Assembly (NCBI GenBank): GCA_009783495.1
Contig: WRDJ01000017.1
Span: 1 to 8,225, forward strand
Source: Clostridiales bacterium
Lineage (GTDB): Bacteria; Bacillota; Dehalobacteriia; UBA4068
Reading direction: 5' to 3'
DNA: 8,225 nucleotides
The notes under the pieces are model-generated. The model was not told the origin of the DNA and searched no databases. It saw only the letters and a program-made list of their open reading frames with translations. Shown piece by piece: positions 4,888 to 8,225 of the stretch. The translations under genes were made by a program, and so were the position numbers. Positions within the stretch are counted from its first letter, which is position 1, and every line of letters starts with the position of its first letter.

Positions 4888-6048
4888 ATGGAATTTCGCG
4901 CCGCCCTGGAAAAAGACACAGCGGGGATCAAAAAACTCTGGGCCTATTCCTTTGGCTCGCAAGAGCCCTATTTCAGCTGGTATTTCAACGAGATATACCG
5001 GCCGGAGCGCACCCTCTGCTGTTTTGAGCGGGGGGAACCGGCCGCCTCGCTGCAACTGGCGCCATACCGGCTGCATTTGCGCGGGCAAGAGATGGAGGCC
5101 AGCTATATTGTGGGGGTCGTCACCTCGCCCGACCGACGGGGACGCGGCCTCGGCAGCGCCCTCATGGGCCATGCCCTGCGCGAACTGCAAAAAAGCGGCG
5201 TCCCGCTGGCTTTGCTGCTTCCGGCCTGCCCGGGGTTTTATTTCCCGCTCGGTTTTGCCTATTGCTATGAATTCAACGCCTGGCATATCCCGCTCGCAAG
5301 CCTGCGCCCCCTGGCTCGCGGCGGCGGCGAATGGCGGGAAGTTGATATGGGGAAGGATATTCCGGCTTTGCGGGCGCTTTACGGCGCGCAGACCCGGGGC
5401 CGCAACGGTTTCATCCTGCGCGATGAGCATAATTGGTGCAATTTTCTCGCCGAGCACAAAGGCGAAGGCGGGTTCAGCCGCCTCTGGCTGAAAGAGGGCG
5501 AGGCGCGCGGCTATCTGCTTTATGCGCTGAAAGACAAGGTTTTTCATGTCACGGAAATGGGCTTTATGAATAATGAAGCGCAACGGGCGGCCTTCGCCTT
5601 CGCATTAAACCACGGCAATGAGGCCGATTCTTTCCGTTGGCGGGCCGCCGACGACGACACCAGCCACCTGCATTTGCCGCAAAAAGCCGGGATCAGCCGC
5701 CTGCCCTTTGTCATGGGGCGCTTGGTGGACGCACCAAAGGCCCTGCAACAACTCTCTTTTCCGCCGGATTTGGAAACGGCCTTCACTTTGCGCCTGCGGG
5801 ACAGCGCCGCCTCCTGGAATGAGGACGCCCATCTCCTTAGCGTCAAAGAGGGACGGCTGCAGCTGGAACCTTTCCCGGGGGAAGCGGATGTAACCCTGGG
5901 CATAGCGGCCTTTAGCAGGCTGTTTTTCGGCGCCGCCTCGGTTTGGCAGCTGGAGCGGGAGGACGCCCTTGAAGGCAGCGGCGTGGCCTTGCAAAAGCTG
6001 GACGCACTCTTCCCGCCCTGCCACAACTGGCTCAACGAAGAAAGCTAG
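4888..6048 (+). CDS. Eis-like GNAT family N-acetyltransferase
   Basis: A 386-aa protein with the domain plan of the Eis family. It has an N-terminal GNAT domain, a second degenerate GNAT-like domain, and an SCP2-like C-terminal domain (about 285-386). Such enzymes use acetyl-CoA to acetylate amines, for example lysines or aminoglycosides. The acetyl-CoA loop is clear: GVVTSPDRRGRGLGSALM (76-93), with Arg-Gly-Arg-Gly-Leu-Gly at 84-89. The segment CPGFYFPLGFAYCYEF (114-129) matches the place where Eis has its catalytic tyrosine; Tyr125 or Tyr127 could serve. The SCP2-like part shows SAASWNEDAH and ADVTLGIAAFSRLFFGA. It ends in NWLNEES, so the terminal Phe carboxylate used as a base in mycobacterial Eis (from memory) is not obvious. 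A GGAGGA site is 4 nt before the ATG. Its substrate is unknown; its tight spacing to the DUF2156 gene suggests a joint role. Confidence 0.87.
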   Translation: MEFRAALEKDTAGIKKLWAYSFGSQEPYFSWYFNEIYRPERTLCCFERGEPAASLQLAPYRLHLRGQEMEASYIVGVVTSPDRRGRGLGSALMGHALRELQKSGVPLALLLPACPGFYFPLGFAYCYEFNAWHIPLASLRPLARGGGEWREVDMGKDIPALRALYGAQTRGRNGFILRDEHNWCNFLAEHKGEGGFSRLWLKEGEARGYLLYALKDKVFHVTEMGFMNNEAQRAAFAFALNHGNEADSFRWRAADDDTSHLHLPQKAGISRLPFVMGRLVDAPKALQQLSFPPDLETAFTLRLRDSAASWNEDAHLLSVKEGRLQLEPFPGEADVTLGIAAFSRLFFGAASVWQLEREDALEGSGVALQKLDALFPPCHNWLNEES

Positions 6049-6053
6049 AAGAA

Positions 6054-6063
6054 AAGGAGGTGA
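6054..6063 (+). promoter_or_regulatory. Very strong ribosome binding site of the 70-aa gene
   Basis: AAGGAGGTGA is a 10-base full match to the 16S anti-Shine-Dalgarno, with 9 nt from GGAGG to the ATG at 6070. It is the strongest site in the window and argues that the small gene is real and well translated. Confidence 0.85.
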
Positions 6064-6069
6064 AAACAC

Positions 6070-6282
6070 ATGAAATGTCTTAAATGCGGCGGAACGGCCA
6101 ATGTTCAAATAGTGGCGGAAATTGAACCGCTGACCATCGGGATGGGAATCATTTATTCCATATTGCTGCTTATCCCCGTGATCGGTTGGGCCATCATTTT
6201 CGCGTCTGTCAAAAACATCCTTTTCCGCACGGTTTCCTATTGTGTATGCCAGTCCTGCGGCCACAGAGAGAGAATTGATTGA
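6070..6282 (+). CDS. Small membrane protein with flanking CxxC motifs, LITAF-like
   Basis: A 70-aa product not firmly assigned to a family. Its plan is MKCLKCGG at the N-terminus (Cys3, Cys6), a hydrophobic stretch at about residues 21-45 (LTIGMGIIYSILLLIPVIGW then AIIFA), and a C-terminal CVCQSCGH (Cys58, Cys60, Cys63, His65). Two CxxC halves around a single membrane-seeking segment is the plan of the LITAF domain, in which the four cysteines bind one zinc and the hydrophobic part dips into the membrane. The likeness is one of layout, from reading, not from a search. A plain zinc-ribbon plus transmembrane helix is the alternative. It lies 21 bp after the Eis-like gene, with a near-perfect ribosome binding site, so it is probably the third gene of that operon. 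Its stop is 6 bp from the convergent exoA stop, with no terminator between. Confidence 0.72.
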   Translation: MKCLKCGGTANVQIVAEIEPLTIGMGIIYSILLLIPVIGWAIIFASVKNILFRTVSYCVCQSCGHRERID

Positions 6283-6288
6283 AGCGAC

Positions 6289-7047
6289 TTATAAGTCAAT
6301 ACGCACGCCCACCGGGCAATGGTCCGACCCCACAACCCGCGGCCAGATCCAGGCGTCGCGCAGATGCTCCAGCATGGCCCGGTTAGCAAAAAAGTAGTCT
6401 ATCCTCCAGCCGACATTACGTTCCCTGGCCCCGGTTTTATAATCCCACCAGCTATAATGGCCGGACTCATTGTTGAAAAGCCGGAAAGTGTCATAAAACC
6501 CGGCCGCCAGCAGCTCGTCTATCCAGGCCCTTTCCATGGGCAAAAAGCCGGAAACGCCGCTGTTTTCCCGCGGGCGGGCCAAGTCGGTTTCTTTATGCGC
6601 GGTGTTGACGTCGCCGCAGAGCAGAAGCGGCTTTTCCACGCCGCGCACATGGCGCAAAAGAGCCTCGTAAAAATCCATCTTATAGGCCAGCCGGGCCTCC
6701 CCTGAACCGCCGTTGGGAAAATAGCAGTTTATCAGGCGGAACTTTTCGAAATCCAGCTCCAGCAAACGGCCCTCGCTGTCGAATCTCTCTATACCCAGCC
6801 CCTTGCGTACGGCCTCGGGTTTCGCTTTTGCATAGACCGCCACGCCGCTGTAACCGGGGCGCTCGGCCGGGTTAAACCAACTCTCATAGCCCGCGACCGC
6901 CCTGATTTCCGCAGGCAGCTGCTCCTCCCGGGCCTTGATCTCTTGCAGGCAGAAAATATCGGCAGACATATCCGCAATCGTTTCCAGAAAACCTTTTTTG
7001 GCCACGGCGCGCAGGCCGTTGACGTTCCAGGAGACCAGCACCGTCAT
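6289..7047 (-). CDS. exoA: Exodeoxyribonuclease III / AP endonuclease
   Basis: A 252-aa cytoplasmic Mg2+-dependent nuclease of base excision repair: it cuts 5' to abasic sites and degrades DNA 3' to 5'. Motifs in order are SWNVNGLRA (6-14, Asn8), LQEIK with the metal-binding Glu36, PGYSGVAVY (64-72), NCYFPNG (107-113), the catalytic LLCGDVNTAHKETDL (142-156, Asp146 and Asn148), VGWRIDYFF (212-220) and GSDHCPV (240-246, Asp242 and His243). All active-site residues appear intact and the length is normal. The ATG at 7047 is chosen because AGGAG lies 8 nt before it; an in-frame ATG six codons upstream has no such site. It is convergent with the LITAF-like gene and divergent from the C_GCAxxG gene. 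Whether to call it exoA or xth is only naming. Confidence 0.96.
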   Translation of the reverse strand: MTVLVSWNVNGLRAVAKKGFLETIADMSADIFCLQEIKAREEQLPAEIRAVAGYESWFNPAERPGYSGVAVYAKAKPEAVRKGLGIERFDSEGRLLELDFEKFRLINCYFPNGGSGEARLAYKMDFYEALLRHVRGVEKPLLLCGDVNTAHKETDLARPRENSGVSGFLPMERAWIDELLAAGFYDTFRLFNNESGHYSWWDYKTGARERNVGWRIDYFFANRAMLEHLRDAWIWPRVVGSDHCPVGVRIDL

Positions 7048-7055
7048 TTTTTCCA

Positions 7056-7060
7056 CTCCT
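7056..7060 (-). promoter_or_regulatory. Ribosome binding site that fixes the exoA start
   Basis: AGGAG on the minus strand, 8 nt before the ATG at 7047. It lies between the two candidate starts and so favours the shorter protein, which begins at the family's usual N-terminus. Confidence 0.8.
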
Positions 7061-7083
7061 TTCATTGAAAAATAATTTGCCGC

Positions 7084-7090
7084 AAGGAGG
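7084..7090 (+). promoter_or_regulatory. Ribosome binding site that fixes the C_GCAxxG gene start
   Basis: AAGGAGG, 7 nt before the ATG at 7098. The earlier in-frame ATG at 7065 would place this site inside the coding region and has no site of its own. Confidence 0.85.
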
Positions 7091-7097
7091 CTTTTTT

Positions 7098-7502
7098 ATG
7101 TTGAAAGAACTGATAGAAAGCGGTTTCGGTGAGAAAGAGGATTATAATTGCGCGGAGAAAATCATCGCGGGCGCCGACGCGGTTTACGGATTGGGGCTCG
7201 CTCCCGTCTGCTATAAGCTTTTGGGGGCTTTCGGCAATGGCTGCGGCTGCGAGGAATATTGCGGGGCCGTGGCCGGGGGCGTGGCCGCGCTGGGCGTGAT
7301 GTTTATCGAGAAAAACGCGCATCAAAGCCAGGAGATCGCCGACCTGACCAGCGACTTCATAAAAGAATTCCGGCGGGAGGCGAGCCGCTTGGATTGCGCT
7401 TCGCTGAAGAGGCTATTCCGCACGCCGCAGGAAAAGTGCCGCCGGGTCATCGTCATGGCGGCGGCGGCGCTGGATAAAACGATTGCCGAAGCCGGGAGAT
7501 AA
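7098..7502 (+). CDS. C_GCAxxG_C_C family redox-active protein
   Basis: A 134-aa soluble, cysteine-rich protein of the C_GCAxxG_C_C family, thought to be redox-active and common in strict anaerobes; no precise substrate is established. The family core is visible: NCAEKI (Cys18), then FGNGCGCEEYCGAVAGGVAALG (45-66, Cys49, Cys51, Cys55), with Cys38, Cys100 and Cys114 in addition. The usual GCGxxCGA core appears here as GCGCEEYCGA. Cys114 near the C-terminus fits the final C of the family name. There is no signal peptide, and the remainder is predicted helical. It is divergent from exoA by 50 bp and its stop is 4 bp from the stop of the convergent phosphoesterase, with no terminator between. A disulfide or metal role is plausible from the cysteines only. 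Confidence 0.87.
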   Translation: MLKELIESGFGEKEDYNCAEKIIAGADAVYGLGLAPVCYKLLGAFGNGCGCEEYCGAVAGGVAALGVMFIEKNAHQSQEIADLTSDFIKEFRREASRLDCASLKRLFRTPQEKCRRVIVMAAAALDKTIAEAGR

Positions 7503-7506
7503 AAAC

Positions 7507-8225
7507 TCATTCAGGAATTAGGTCAATCACCACAATTTCCGGCCGGTTGAAGATGCGGGGGGCTCTTGTAGATTCACGCGAGAGACCTCTGCTGACCAGC
7601 ATTTTTGTTCCGTTGCTCGTATAAATGCCGCTGGTATATTTGGGGAAGAGTCCCTGGTTCGGCGCGATCAGGCTGATCGAGGTGAAGGGGAGGCGCCATT
7701 GCCCGCCGTGGGCATGGCCGGAGAGTATCAGGTCGCAGGGATATGCCGATTCCTGCTCAAAGCGTTCCGGCCGGTGCGAGAGCAGAATCGTGTATAACTC
7801 TTCGTCAATCCCGGCAAAGGCGTTTTCCAGCTGCTTGGCGAAATTATTTGCCCCGGCGCTTGGGTCGCCGACCCCGCAGATATTGATGAGCTGCCCCCTG
7901 ACCTCGACGATTTGGCACTCGCCTTCCAGCACGCAAACACCGTAATCGCGAAAGAAGTCTTTGATGGCGTCAATCTCGCCGCTCCAGATCTCATGGTTGC
8001 CGGTCACATAGAAACATGGGTATTTGTTCGCTATGCCCGCCAGAAGCAGCAGCGTCCCCCCATGCGGCATATCGTCGTCGGCGATGTCGCCGCACATCAG
8101 AATCAGGTCGGGGTTCTGCGCGTTGATTTTCGCCAGCAAAATCTCCTGGTTTTTGCCGTAAAGGCAGCTATGCAGATCGGCCAGGAGCACGATGCGCAAC
8201 GGTTCGCCCAATTTTTCGGTTTTGA
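7507..8225 (-). CDS. YkuE/YaeI-like metallophosphoesterase, 5' end outside window
   Basis: Calcineurin-like two-metal phosphoesterase. All five boxes are present: VLLADLHS (Asp-x-His), MCGDIADDD (GDxxD type), YVTGNHEIWSG (GNHE), LLSHRPERF and LSGHAHGGQ (GHxH). The GNHE and GHAHGGQ forms fit the YkuE/YaeI group, members of which are usually membrane-anchored by an N-terminal segment and have been linked to lipid or UDP-sugar pyrophosphate substrates; substrate here is unknown. The frame is open through the right edge (238 residues visible). The TTG at 8211 could be read as a start, but it has no ribosome binding site, and KTEKLGEPLRI upstream looks like the family's usual lead-in. I therefore treat the gene as truncated by the window, with its likely N-terminal anchor missing. 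Confidence 0.92.
   Translation of the reverse strand, partial: KTEKLGEPLRIVLLADLHSCLYGKNQEILLAKINAQNPDLILMCGDIADDDMPHGGTLLLLAGIANKYPCFYVTGNHEIWSGEIDAIKDFFRDYGVCVLEGECQIVEVRGQLINICGVGDPSAGANNFAKQLENAFAGIDEELYTILLSHRPERFEQESAYPCDLILSGHAHGGQWRLPFTSISLIAPNQGLFPKYTSGIYTSNGTKMLVSRGLSRESTRAPRIFNRPEIVVIDLIPE

Larger units (their letters stand above)
7048..7097. promoter_or_regulatory. Compact divergent region between exoA and the C_GCAxxG gene
   Basis: Fifty bp separate the two start codons and both ribosome binding sites lie inside. Any promoters must overlap each other or reach into the opposite gene. An AT-rich core at 7066-7078 with AATAATTT could hold a plus-strand -10, but no good -35 is seen. 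Confidence 0.35.

Noticed and set aside
4849..5583. 244-codon minus-strand open frame opposite the Eis-like gene
   Set aside because: It overlaps well-supported genes on the other strand and gives a low-complexity product with no motif.
6286..6297. 12-bp palindrome GACTTATAAGTC over the exoA stop codon
   Set aside because: It is perfect but has no loop for a stable hairpin and no T-tract, and mostly reflects the TTATAA core around the stop. It is not enough for a terminator or operator call.

Overview
The window looks like chromosomal DNA from a moderately GC-rich anaerobic Firmicute (Bacillota; Clostridia or Negativicutes would both fit). This is an inference. It rests on AGGAGG-type ribosome binding sites before most genes, a DUF6440 gene, a standalone DUF2156 protein next to an Eis-like acetyltransferase, and a C_GCAxxG_C_C redox protein, a combination typical of that group. 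No phage, plasmid, insertion sequence, CRISPR, tRNA or rRNA is visible. Ten genes are supported; two run off the window edges and one (58 aa) is very short.

Layout. 1-1079 (+) is the C-terminal part of glutaminyl-tRNA synthetase (glnS). It ends in a perfect 15-bp bidirectional terminator shared with a convergent 58-aa DUF6440 gene (1125-1301, -). A 214-bp intergenic stretch follows, holding a four-unit heptamer tandem repeat and a strong hairpin. Next come lpd (dihydrolipoyl dehydrogenase, 1516-2898, -) and lgt (prolipoprotein diacylglyceryl transferase, 3065-3889, -). The 166-bp gap between them has a large two-tier hairpin, a small palindrome and a segment complementary to the lpd start site. 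From an AT-rich divergent region starts a plus-strand operon: DUF2156 (3971-4873), Eis-like GNAT (4888-6048) and a 70-aa membrane protein with flanking CxxC motifs that resembles a LITAF domain (6070-6282). exoA (exonuclease III, 6289-7047, -) converges on this operon. A 134-aa C_GCAxxG_C_C protein (7098-7502, +) diverges from exoA. A YkuE-like metallophosphoesterase (7507-8225, -, 5' end outside the window) closes the region.

How they may work together. Most genes are independent housekeeping functions: translation, 2-oxoacid or glycine metabolism, lipoprotein lipidation and DNA repair. The most system-like unit is the DUF2156 / Eis-like / LITAF-like operon, divergent from lgt. Lgt uses phosphatidylglycerol, and DUF2156 is related to the catalytic domain of phosphatidylglycerol aminoacyltransferases, so a shared envelope-lipid theme is possible but unproven. 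The exoA / C_GCAxxG pair, separated by 50 bp, might share a stress-related promoter region. Nothing here is clearly a new defence or mobile system; the less ordinary signals are the small LITAF-like protein and the RNA structures around lpd.
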